Assembly (NCBI GenBank): GCA_021234155.1 | Contig: JAJEKV010000002.1 | Span: forward strand, 41,717,203 to 41,781,202 | DNA: 64,000 bases | Reading direction: 5' to 3' | DNA from: Isoetes taiwanensis | Taxonomy: Eukaryota; Streptophyta; Lycopodiopsida; Isoetales; Isoetaceae | Shown here: piece after piece, positions 56,050 through 64,000 of the stretch | Position numbering within the stretch: the first letter of the stretch is position 1 | How the letters are laid out: every line of letters begins with the position of its first letter | Notes under the pieces: generated by a model | Told to the model about the DNA's origin: nothing | What the model saw: only the letters and a program-made list of their open reading frames with translations | Database searches by the model: none | Program-made: the position numbers and the translations under genes

Positions 56050-56106
56050 AGCAAATGGCGCTGTGGCGCCATTTCCTCAGCAAATGGCGCCACGGCGCCA
56101 TTTCAT
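56050..56106. repeat. Type-A palindromes, cluster 3 (intron)
   Basis: Two copies in tandem in the short intron of gene A: AAATGGCGCTGTGGCGCC-ATTT and AAATGGCGCCACGGCGCC-ATTT, separated by CCTCAGC. Confidence 0.95.
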
Positions 56107-57649
56107 AATCATTTGCATTCAATACTAACTTCTTGTTGTTTCCAACGTTATCTGGCTTTGGCTGAAGTTACCATGCGTGGTAAGCACCCGAAAGATTTCA
56201 GCCAGTGGGTCTTCATGCCAGAGGATATTTTTCAGCTATTCGTGTCCCTATGGAACTTGTGGAAATCTTGTAATAAGGGACAGACTATTACCTGTAACTG
56301 GGCAAAAGAGTCTGACTACTTCAGTCAGACCTACCTGAGGTGCATGAGGGGTATGGACTATGAAGACTGTCGGATTTTGTTCCAGGAGGTGCTGGATGGG
56401 AATACCTACGTGAAGGTCACTTCTGATTCACTTCTTCAAGACAAGGGCAAAGACACTACGATCTATATTGTTCTTGAAGAAGGAGATTTTTGAATATGTG
56501 AAGGATAATTTTCCGAGGAAGTTTAAATCCTTCACTGATCTAAGTGCTGCCGTGGCGGGCTTCGAGGACAGCGACCTGATTTCCATGGCCACCCTGCATA
56601 GTAAGTGGGTTGAAGTTGGCGTGACCAAGGAAGGAGTTTTCGGTAACGTGCCACCTGCCTTGGCAAAATATATACGCAATGCTGTCTTGCAGAGGGAGGA
56701 TACTGAAGACTTCCGTTGCGAAGTTGAACTTACTGACAGCAGGGGGCAATTTGTTTGCAATCCTGTACCAGCATCCTTGATAGCCCTGGACACTGGAGGC
56801 ATCACTCCAATGTGGGACAAGACCACTCTCTCTAATTTCTTCGATACAACTGTAAAGAACACCACAGCTGATTCTTTCTGGATAGTGGTCTTTGCAAGGC
56901 CAGAGCACAACTTCTTGATTTCATCTGTGTTGGATGATCTGGATTCCAGATCCAGAGTTTTTATTGGCATGTATGAGGACGAATACAAAAATCCGGCTCC
57001 CCCAGGAGTTCAGGAGGTCCATGCACTGGTGTACGCCACAAAAATTCAGGCCACTGCAGGTCATCCTCTCGATGAAATTGACCTCAAATTCCCCTTCAAC
57101 GATCATCCTCAAGAACTGCCACCAGTTCCTGTGCCTAACGAAGAAGACGAAGAGGGGGAGTCCGAGGCTATGGCAGGGAAGCTCTGCAACAGCAGATTCA
57201 GTCTGGTAGCAAGGCTTGCCGGGGACTTAATCATGAGAAACCAGCTGGGACCTGCCACATGCTCCTACCTCGTGCAGAAAATGGTACCGCCAGGAACAGG
57301 GGTGTTTGATTACTTCTCCTGTGGTTCTTTTGGCCGGGCTTCATTGCTGAATAAGAGATTTTGCATTGTGTTCGAAAGTGACCCGGTTAAGCAGGAGTGC
57401 CTAAGGGGGATTCTTGATAGGCTTGACTGCCTCCTGAATCCTATCATCGCAGCTGTTCCTACAGAGACAAAAGGTGTTGTTGCTGAAGAAGCTGTAGATC
57501 CACCAAATACAGAGATGCCTGAAGCTCCACCCGATGTGGACTATGATGCGATCAAGAACGCACAATTCGATCTGGACATGCTTAATGATCCCAATTTCAC
57601 TGCCACAGCGTTTGAGAGCTTTCAGGTAGATCCTATGGGTGCTTCTTCT

Positions 57650-57733
57650 AGCCATGGCCCTGGCGATGCAGAACCTGATCCTGATGTGGAACCTGATCCT
57701 GATGCAGAACCTGATCCTGATCTGGAACCCTGA
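57650..57733 (+). repeat. EPDPDxEPDPD coding repeat
   Basis: The last coding part of gene A is an 18-bp repeat, four units of GA(A/G)CCTGATCCTGAT, encoding an acidic (EPDPDx)n tail before the stop. Confidence 0.85.
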
Positions 57734-58440
57734 ATTTTGTGTGATTGTAATGTTAAATTGTACAATAATACTTTTGTAAACAGACTCCCTTCCAAGTCCT
57801 TGTCTGTTGTGGCAAAATTTTTGATTTGCAAATCTATGAATTTGGAAATTTTATCTAATTTTGTGATGTTACGTTTCTTTAGCTTCTTTATATGCAGTGT
57901 TAGTCTTTTTTATGGCGCCATTAAATGACACTTTAGAGGCATATTTTTTCTTAATGGCGCCATAATTGCTTAAAAAATTGGCATAAAATGAACTAAAAAA
58001 GCTTTTCGTTGCTAATTGGAATCACGAAATTTCCCATTTTAATGAAATTGTGCTTAACTTGCCAATAGCATGAGGATTATAATACAATTCTGCATACCAG
58101 CATCAAAATCGTGGCTTTTGGAATTTTGTCATGAATCCAACAAAATTATCAAGACTTCCCAGTGGCATACGGTGTCATCTGATAAGATTGAAAAGGCTGT
58201 ATTTGTGCCCCTGATAAAGAAAACTAAACCATCATTCAATTAAATTGGGATTATGTCTATTCCAAAATCGCGCCGTATAAGCCTTTTATTGACCATTATA
58301 TTGAATTAACCACACTTTTGCACTGAGTTCATTTTCGGGCTAGGAAGATGCATTTTGTGTTGAAATGCAAAGGCATTCAAATGTTCGATGCAAATGACCC
58401 ATATTATGACAGAATGTTGGCATTATAAAAAGTAGGAAAT
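57734..58440. other. AT-rich 3' flank of gene A with half palindromes
   Basis: Two half copies of the A type, ATGGCGCCATTAA at 57,913 and AATGGCGCCATAA at 57,953, 40 bp apart. No gene in the rest. Confidence 0.7.
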
Positions 58441-58555
58441 TGCTTATTAATTCGTACCATCACGGACGACAACGAAATTTATACATTGAAATTTTAGTGC
58501 TTTATGAATAAATAACGGCAAGCAAGTTGCTACAAAACAAAGATTTTTGTGGTTC

Positions 58556-58577
58556 AAATCGCGCGTGGCGCGATTTT
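58556..58577. repeat. Type-B palindrome, 3' of small gene S2
   Basis: AATCGCGCGTGGCGCGATT, single copy, about 45 bp beyond the stop of S2. Confidence 0.9.
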
Positions 58578-58621
58578 CTTGGCATAAATAACGCATTATA
58601 ATGGAACATAAACTTAGAAGA

Positions 58622-58843
58622 CTATTCCGATTCATCGTCGACAGGCGCTCCTGAGATCCTGTCGATCATGAACAAACCATGCTCTGGATTCCATATAAGA
58701 TGGATTACAACATCAAAGGGATCAGGATAGAAGCGGACGGGATTCATAGCAACGACAGTCAGCCAGTCCTCAAGTTCTATTTCTAGCTCGCGGCACCTGC
58801 AGAGGTCCTCATGGTTCATCTTGCAGGTAATAGAATGTGCCAT
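58622..58843 (-). CDS. Small gene S2, 73 aa, paralogue of S1
   Basis: Intact ORF MAHSITCKMNHEDLCRC ... DVVIHLIWNPEHGLFMIDRI, acidic tail PVDDESE. The motif VVIHL-x-W-x-PE and the acidic end are shared with S1 at 44,667-44,906. It follows gene B on the same strand, about 260 bp after the last gene B codon, with its own TATA box. No known domain. Confidence 0.6.
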   Translation of the reverse strand: MAHSITCKMNHEDLCRCRELEIELEDWLTVVAMNPVRFYPDPFDVVIHLIWNPEHGLFMIDRISGAPVDDESE

Positions 58844-58899
58844 AATAGCAAGAAGCAGCCGAAGGCCGAAGCCGATGGTTTGGCAATTTCATGCATATC

Positions 58900-58906
58900 T
58901 ATTTAT
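58900..58906 (-). promoter_or_regulatory. TATA box of small gene S2
   Basis: TATAAAT on the minus strand, 57 bp before the ATG at 58,843. Confidence 0.55.
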
Positions 58907-59291
58907 ACACACCTAAATTATTGACGGTATATACATACAAATTATTGCAAGTATAGCAAACCATACACATAATATAAAAAAACAATACGTACACAGAACC
59001 AATAATGCTGCTATAAGAACACAATATATATTCGAAAGAGGTTGGTGTAAAGTATATTTCATATTCAAAACTTTTTGGAAAGTGTATTTCCTGTATACAT
59101 ATATATCAAAAACGTTCCCTTTCTTTCTCAAGGTCCCTGTCAATTTCCCCTGTCCGATCAAGTTGCGGGTATAGTGTTTGTATCTCTTCGACCGTTTTTC
59201 CTGAAGCTATTTCATGCAAGACACTAACAAAACGAAGCAGGAAGTCATCTTTGTCAAAATCTTGAGGATGATAGGATGGCGGATTCAATGA

Positions 59292-59731
59292 CTATGACTG
59301 ATTGAAGCAACACTTTAGAGCGTCATCATCCACCATGATCATGCCTTCCTTATCCTCAACACCTAGGGCATCCATCATGTTGCGCAAGCATTTCACAAAT
59401 ATCTTTTTACCTGTCGGTTCTTTAGGGTTTGTGAATGAAGCACATTTGCTTTGATCCCAGATGGACGCCCAATCTCTATTTAGCTCAGGCACTACTTTCA
59501 AAACATCCTGTATATTTCTATGCTCCATAGATGACCAAATTGCACAACGAAACAGACTGAAGGCCTGGTCCAACATCTCCTTCAGATAAGGGCGCGGGTA
59601 AACATATTTGGTACGTGTCTCAAATGGTTGTTGCGGATACCATGACTTTTCAAACGTTGCTTTAGGTAACGTTCTACATAGCACACCATTCAAATCAAAG
59701 ACCAGTACTTTTGGGGAAGCCGTATCATTTC
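59292..59731 (-). pseudogene. FCP1/NIF-like domain exon of gene B
   Basis: The C-terminal exon carries the HAD phosphatase fold of FCP1/SCP proteins, which dephosphorylate the RNA polymerase II C-terminal domain. The signature should be DxDx(T/V); here it is DLNGV, with Asn for the second Asp (general acid), so catalysis would be impaired. Next motif: PRPYLKEML and AIWSSM (the T/S motif). Ends in DDDALKCCFNQS and TAG; beyond it the same frame stays open for 61 codons (SLNPPSYHPQDFDKDDFLLR), so TAG may be a recent nonsense change. Confidence 0.65.
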
Positions 59732-59777
59732 TGTAAGGCGAACAATAACGTATGAGATGAAAGAAATGGAAAACGAA

Positions 59778-59870
59778 AACGCGCCAGGCGCGATTTCATT
59801 AATGAAGCATGTCAACATAATTTAAAAATATGATCTCTAGGTAACTCTAAATCGTGCCAGGCGCGATTTC
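59778..59870. repeat. Type-B palindromes in last intron of gene B
   Basis: Two copies, ACGCGCCAGGCGCGATT at about 59,779-59,798 and AATCGTGCCAGGCGCGATT at 59,850-59,868, inside the 198-bp intron. Confidence 0.9.
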
Positions 59871-61961
59871 TACATGCTTGTAGTTTGTAAAATGCATGGA
59901 TATCAAAAAAATGAACATTGTCACGATACCTTTCTTCTTCATCATTCCCCGTGGTGTCTTCTTCCGTTGCATCCTTATTCTGAGTTGTCTCCGGTCTGAT
60001 AGAAGCACCAACCACATCAGTTGAGATCTGTACAGTGTGAACTATGCTTGATAGTTCATTACTCTTTACGTTAACCTGGCTAGTGTTTTCAGATTTGAAG
60101 TCTGCTTCATCATCATTATTGTTATTATCATCATCCTTGTTATCTTCATCATGTTCTATATTTTCACTGTCAAGGATGTTCACAGGCATGTCGATAGGTA
60201 CTTGGTGACCTATCTGCTCTTCGGTTTCATCCATGATGTTGGTGCCAACCAATAGCTGTCTCATATTCTCGCGTTCTTTAAGCAAATCTGCAGGTATTTC
60301 GGCCTTAGAGGTAGAAGCTTTGCTTTTTGCACTGCCGATTGATCCCCTAGGTGCTTCCTCTAGTACTTTCTTAAAGAAGAGGTCCAAGAAATTTTTGGCT
60401 CGACCATCGGAGACGATGCTCTGGCATTTCCTTGCTAACTTCAAAGCTTCTCTACCGATGTAACCTCCAACGTGAAGTTCCCAGCAAGTTGTTCCCAATG
60501 GACAAAATGCTTCAATGAGATACTGGGAAAGGTCCATTATAGAGAACCCGTTCTTGTTTAGCTTCCCCTTATGTGAAGTTAGGAGCTCATACTTAATGTG
60601 GTCCACAAGAACTGGGTCGGCCTGGTTTTCTTCCTCTTCTTCCTCTTCTTCCTCTAACTCTTCCATGACCTTGACACCCTTCCCCTTGTCTTCTTGCTCC
60701 AGATAGAAGACGTTTCGCAGGATGCGTTCATCTAACTGATAGCACTGCCATGCTAGTTTATCTCCATCTGGTTTTCCCTTAAGCTTTTCATATTCCTTAT
60801 CATCCATCATGGCTATCATAATAATAAGCACATGAGAAATTTTACTTGCTGTGCTGAAGTCACTGTCCTTGTTTTCATCTATGAGGATCGCCTGTCGTAT
60901 GACTTTCACGCATTCTAAGTCATTTGCAGCAGTTAGAGCAGATGCATAGGACATGTCGGAGGGACATATAGTGACAATAGTGTAATTCATCTCCGTCGTG
61001 AAACCACTGCATATGTTGAAGAATGTATTATAGTCATCAAGCGACCATCTGGTGCCTCGGCTATCAAGCACGAAGAGTGTGATATCATGGGGACCTGCAC
61101 CCACTTCTGGCAAGGCACACTTGAAACCAGTGGACACTTGATAAAAAAAAACGTGGAGTCTGCTTCACCAACGCGACTTTTTGTTTCAAGTCGGATGCAA
61201 CTTTAGTGTGCATCCCTTTAAGGTTTGCAACGTTCTTCAACTTCTGCTGCTTGACAAAGTCTTTGGACCAAAATATATACTTCTTTAGGTCGTCGTTGGA
61301 GACGTTATATTTTTGCATGAGTCCTAACTCCGACAACGACCAGTCTCCTGTAAGCCTTTGTAATTCCTCGCCAACTGCCTTCTTGAGCACTCTAATATTT
61401 TTCAGCTCGTCGCATGCATCTTCAAAGGATTCCATAGCCTTTGTTGCTGAGGTTTTCTTGTAAAGGATTTCCTTTCTGATTAACCTATCCAGAACTGAGA
61501 TCAGTTCTTGATCGTCCAACCCCTGGGCCTTCCTCATCTCTGTTATATGGATATCAAAAATTGATGTGTCAACAGGAGGAAATCTTCCTTGTGAATCTGG
61601 CAACTTCTTCTCCACGTAGGCATCCCAGAATTCATTCCATTTCTCCCATACTGGATCTGAAGCAAAAACTATCTTGCAGGCATCCTTGGGTACAGTTGGT
61701 TCTTCGGCCGCATCACCCTTTTCATCTCCTTTTTTTTTTCTTTGATCTGGTGCTCTTGGTCTTGTCCTGTATTATAGTCTGACTAAGTGTCCTTTCCAGC
61801 AACTTGAATTCAGCGCTTTTGGACTGGCCCTGTCTGGTTGGCATTGGCTTCCCATATTCAATCCACTGGTTCCGAGCATGCCGAAGTTGCTCTATATAGG
61901 GACTGCAAGGAATAACTTCGTTAACTTCATATTCGTGAATTCAAACAATCCTTCTAGTTTA

Positions 61962-62323
61962 AAATCGTGCCACGCGCGATTTCGTATTAGAAAGCAAATA
62001 GCAAAGGGTTCCTGGAATGGTAGACGTTTCTCATCAAATAAGCAAATCGCGCCTGGCGCGATTTCATATTAAAATGCTAAACGCGCCACGCGCGATTTGC
62101 CTACTTTGAGGAGAAACGGCTATCTTCAAGGACAACCATGTCTCCTCAGACTAGGCAAATCGCGCGTGGCGCAATTTGTATTCTAATATGAAATCGCGCC
62201 AGGCGTGATTTGCTTATGTGACGAGAAACGTCTATCATTCCAGGAACCCTTTGCTATGTAGAGAAGGCAAATCGCGCCTGGCGCGATTTGCCTTCTAATA
62301 TGAAATCGCGCCAGGCGCGATTT
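61962..62323. repeat. Type-B palindromes in central intron of gene B (seven copies)
   Basis: Copies at 61,962, 62,044, 62,080, 62,157, 62,193, 62,269 and 62,303 within the 458-bp intron (61,903-62,360). Consensus AATCGCGCCNGGCGCGATT flanked by A and T. Most mismatches are single (GTG for GCG), consistent with deamination of CpG. Confidence 0.95.
61989..62262. repeat. Large inverted repeat in the gene B intron
   Basis: Left arm 61,989-62,064 (GCAAATAGCAAAGGGTTCCT, GGAATG.TAGACGTTTCTC, TAAGCAAATCGCGCC) pairs with right arm 62,193-62,262 (GCGTGATTTGCTTA, GAGAAACGTCTA, CATTCCAGGAACCC, TTTGCTA). Palindromes at 62,080 and 62,157 also face each other around the centre near 62,128. A transcript would form a long hairpin. 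Confidence 0.85.
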
Positions 62324-62487
62324 GCAAATATGAAAAAGAAAAATGAGGGAAGAGAATTACCTTTTGTATAAGAAAGTTTTTCCCATGTCATTCAGGAGTG
62401 CGCTTATTTCGGCTAGTTCGGCAGGTGTTGTTGAGCCACTCAGGAACCGGCAATTTCTGAAAGAATACAGCTTATAGAACAACTGAT

Positions 62488-62495
62488 TCCCAGTC
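62488..62495 (+). other. Target-site duplication TTCCCAGT, left
   Basis: Repeated exactly at 62,861-62,868. Confidence 0.95.
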
Positions 62496-62860
62496 AGTGT
62501 AGGTTAAGTGCGCGTACGTTACGTTTTCCATACTTAACGTACCATACCCATACGTACCGTACGTACTTATTTATTTTGTGCATCAAATAAGAACAAATTT
62601 TTTTTTTTGGTTTGTTGTTTACGTACGCGTACGGTACGTACTTTATAAGTATGGTACAGGTACGGTACGTACTTTATAGGTACGGTACAAGTACTTTTCA
62701 AAAAAAATGAAAAAAAATATAATTTTTTTTTCGGTTACCGTACGTACCGTACGTACCGTAACGTACGTTTGTACGTTAAACTGGCCATCGTACGTTACCT
62801 CGTACTGTACGTTGCATACGTACTGTACACGTACGGTACGGGAAGTACGGTACTACACTG
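62496..62860. mobile_element. 365-bp hAT-like MITE of TACG repeats
   Basis: Inverted ends CAGTGTAG, a perfect 8-bp target duplication (TTCCCAGT) and small size indicate a non-autonomous hAT element. Its body is largely (CG)TACGTACC/GTACGTAC runs with poly(T)/poly(A) patches, unlike any neighbour. It sits within an exon of gene B: leaving out the element and one duplication joins GNQLFYK in frame with the exon on both sides, as the alignment to gene A requires. No coding capacity. Confidence 0.92.
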
Positions 62861-63928
62861 TTCCCAGTATGATGTGCCTTCTTGATGAGAACCTTCTGGG
62901 CCTCTATTGAATGCTGGCCATCAATTATCATAAAATGTATGTCTGGGTTCTCGATGAAGTCCTCCAGCTTGCTCCAAATGATTACCTTCTTTGTTCTGGT
63001 ATCGTATGGCACTACATCTGCAGGCATTGTCACCTGCCCTGGATTTTCGATCATGCTATTCACTATCTCCAAGGAGTGCTGCTTGTCATATCTTTTGCTG
63101 ATATAAATAGCTTTAGTGGACCTGAAAAGCCTATCCATGTGGACTGGATGGGTGAAGTTCAGGCCCAGTGGATACCTGTCGGCATATTTCTTCAGTTTGC
63201 TCATTGCCTCCAACTGCCTGGCCTTGTCATCGTCACTTGTAAGGCCTGCTGTCACTTCTGTAGTTTCCTTGCCTTTAGAGCTAGCTTCTTCCTTATCCTT
63301 CACTGCCTGTAAGTAGACACTGCCCGAGGGCCTCGTGCTAATGGCTCGTCGAACAACTGTAAGCCCCTCGCATATTCGTTTGGGAGTCAATGGCTCGCCA
63401 ACTTTCCAGCCAAATTTAAAGAGGTTATCGGCCATGTCGTATGATCTTAATGCAGTCTCTTCAAAAGAGCTAGAACTGCATCGATTGATCTTCTTTAGGC
63501 TCTTCTTATTTTTTTGGCCCACTTCAACTAGCACTGAACAGAAAGAATCGTCCTGTACTTCGCATGTGATAAGAATTCCCTGCTTCTTCATTTGATCAGT
63601 CTCTCTTGCCCTATACATGAAAATGAGGTCTGTCTTCCCACCAGTTTTGAAGATCTCCACATACCATTCTGACCCCTCTACAAGATCTTCTTCTGGACAT
63701 GGAGGTTCTACCTGAGCCTTTATTATTCCAGATATATCTTCTAACGTCAATACATGCTGCAGGTCTGTAACAGTAACATCTTCATCTGTCCTTTACTTTT
63801 TCTGGGCTGAAGAGGTCTCGCCTTGCTTGGTCCTCCTTTTGATTGGCTTTTGTAATCCTGTGAAATTACAGTACATGGGTTAATCTTTTAATGCTAAAAT
63901 ATATGCTAAGTCGAAACATATGCAACAA

Positions 63929-63950
63929 AAACGCGCTTGGCGCGATTTGA
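63929..63950. repeat. Type-B palindrome in 5' intron of gene B
   Basis: AAACGCGCTTGGCGCGATT, single copy upstream of the first exon visible in the window. Confidence 0.85.
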
Positions 63951-64000
63951 AAATGAATACAGAGCAAGTTCATTTACTTAATTGGGGCCAGGCACCAGGC

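Larger units (their letters stand above)
52798..57733 (+). pseudogene. Gene A: ParB-like / methyltransferase-like multidomain gene
   Basis: Paralogue of gene B, with the same order of blocks. Likely first exon at 52,798 (MDNSGATQNVETAAS), exon 53,624-53,706, main exon about 54,434-56,019 (donor CAAG|GTACAT), last exon about 56,140-57,733. N-terminal domain: YILVNMRLTSKSGREDWIRV, SASIANVAGSARKQGW. Lys/Glu linker at 54,950-55,250. ParB/DGQHR-like: TSADVIPFNPLTKK, MHFYIVNGKHSVMAF. Helical part: FIDKIAHLRQQY. Rossmann part: VPPGTGVFDYFSCGSFGRAS, CIVFESDP, resembling motif I of N4/N6 DNA methyltransferases, with no DPPY. Acidic EPDPD tail, no FCP1 domain. Lesions: frameshifts near 54,800, 55,265, 55,575 and 56,465, TAG at about 54,957 and 55,557. 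The domain names are inference. Confidence 0.55.
59106..63858 (-). pseudogene. Gene B: ParB-like / methyltransferase-like / FCP1-like gene
   Basis: One spliced gene, 5' end beyond the window. Exons: 63,858-62,361 (after TTTCACAG, donor AAAAG|GTAATT; split by a MITE), 61,902-59,930 (after TTGCAG, donor AAAG|GTATCG), 59,731 to about 59,106 (after TTACAG). Phases agree at both introns, giving about 1,200 residues. Blocks: WYVEIFKTGG...MADNLFKFGW; ParB/DGQHR-like ADVVPYDTRTKK, HFMIIDGQHSIEAQK; helical SPYIEQLRHARNQW, VWEKWNEFWDAYVE; Rossmann FCPLGTTCWELHVGGYIGRE with VLDSRG where DPPY would be expected; acidic region; FCP1/HAD-like VLVFDLNGVLC, VYPRPYLKEMLDQ, FRCAIWSSMEHRNIQDVL. Lesions: in-frame TAA near 63,803, frame shifts at homopolymers near 61,736 and 61,143, TAG at 59,292. 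Domain names are inference from motifs. Confidence 0.6.

Noticed and set aside
62510-62850. Plain TACG microsatellite
   Set aside because: The exact 8-bp duplication and inverted CAGTGTAG ends show that it is a transposed unit.

Overview
The window is nuclear DNA of a land plant. Plant-type signs are Ty1/copia elements primed by initiator-Met tRNA, an L1-type LINE with a DUF4283-like ORF1 and a zf-RVT-like C-terminus, a degenerate KIN-12 (phragmoplast) kinesin, and short spliced genes with GT-AG introns and TATA boxes. No marker fixes the species; a seed-free plant such as a fern would fit, but that is only an impression. There are no bacterial operons, no CRISPR array and no RNA gene that I could support.

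0-12.5 kb: a 1.15-kb polypurine tract, a truncated copia relic on the minus strand (2.25-4.64 kb) carrying the 3' tail of a LINE, degenerate minisatellites, a multi-exon KIN-12-like pseudogene (7.2-9.2 kb) and a broken Ty3-like gag (10.4-12.2 kb).

12.5-39.2 kb: a set of nested insertions that can be read base by base. The host is one L1 LINE on the minus strand, from ORF1 near 39.2 kb to its poly(A) at 12,515-12,546. A 5.55-kb DNA transposon (14,622-20,175) with matching inverted termini splits its reverse transcriptase. A copia element (Copia-1, minus, 23,338-38,028, target duplication CCACA) splits its ORF1. A second copia element (Copia-2, plus, 27,565-36,145, target duplication ATTAA) sits inside Copia-1. 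A 5'-truncated LINE with a (TATTC)n tail (28,390-31,105) sits next to the Copia-2 primer-binding site. The DNA transposon holds its own LINE fragment, repeated 80-bp hairpins and an intact two-exon gene for a small acidic protein.

39.2-51.2 kb: mostly non-coding DNA with local tandem duplications, an unrecognised 200-residue ORF, a 79-residue small gene with a TATA box, one exon of a DPP-IV-like peptidase, and a broken DUF7869/DUF8039-type transposase on the minus strand.

51.2-64 kb: the most unusual part. Two divergent copies of one multidomain gene lie here in opposite orientation (gene A, plus, 52.8-57.7 kb; gene B, minus, 63.9-59.1 kb). Both encode an N-terminal domain, a charged linker, a ParB/DGQHR-like domain and a Rossmann domain resembling a degenerate N4/N6 DNA methyltransferase. 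Gene B also has an FCP1/HAD-like C-terminal domain. Each gene has its own family of short palindromes in its introns and flanks, and only there: ATGGCGCC-ATGGCGCCAT type for A and AATCGCGCC-N-GGCGCGATT type for B. The B intron folds as a ~270-bp inverted repeat built from these palindromes, and one B exon is split by a 365-bp hAT-like MITE with a perfect 8-bp target duplication. A second small gene related to the 79-residue one lies just downstream of gene B.
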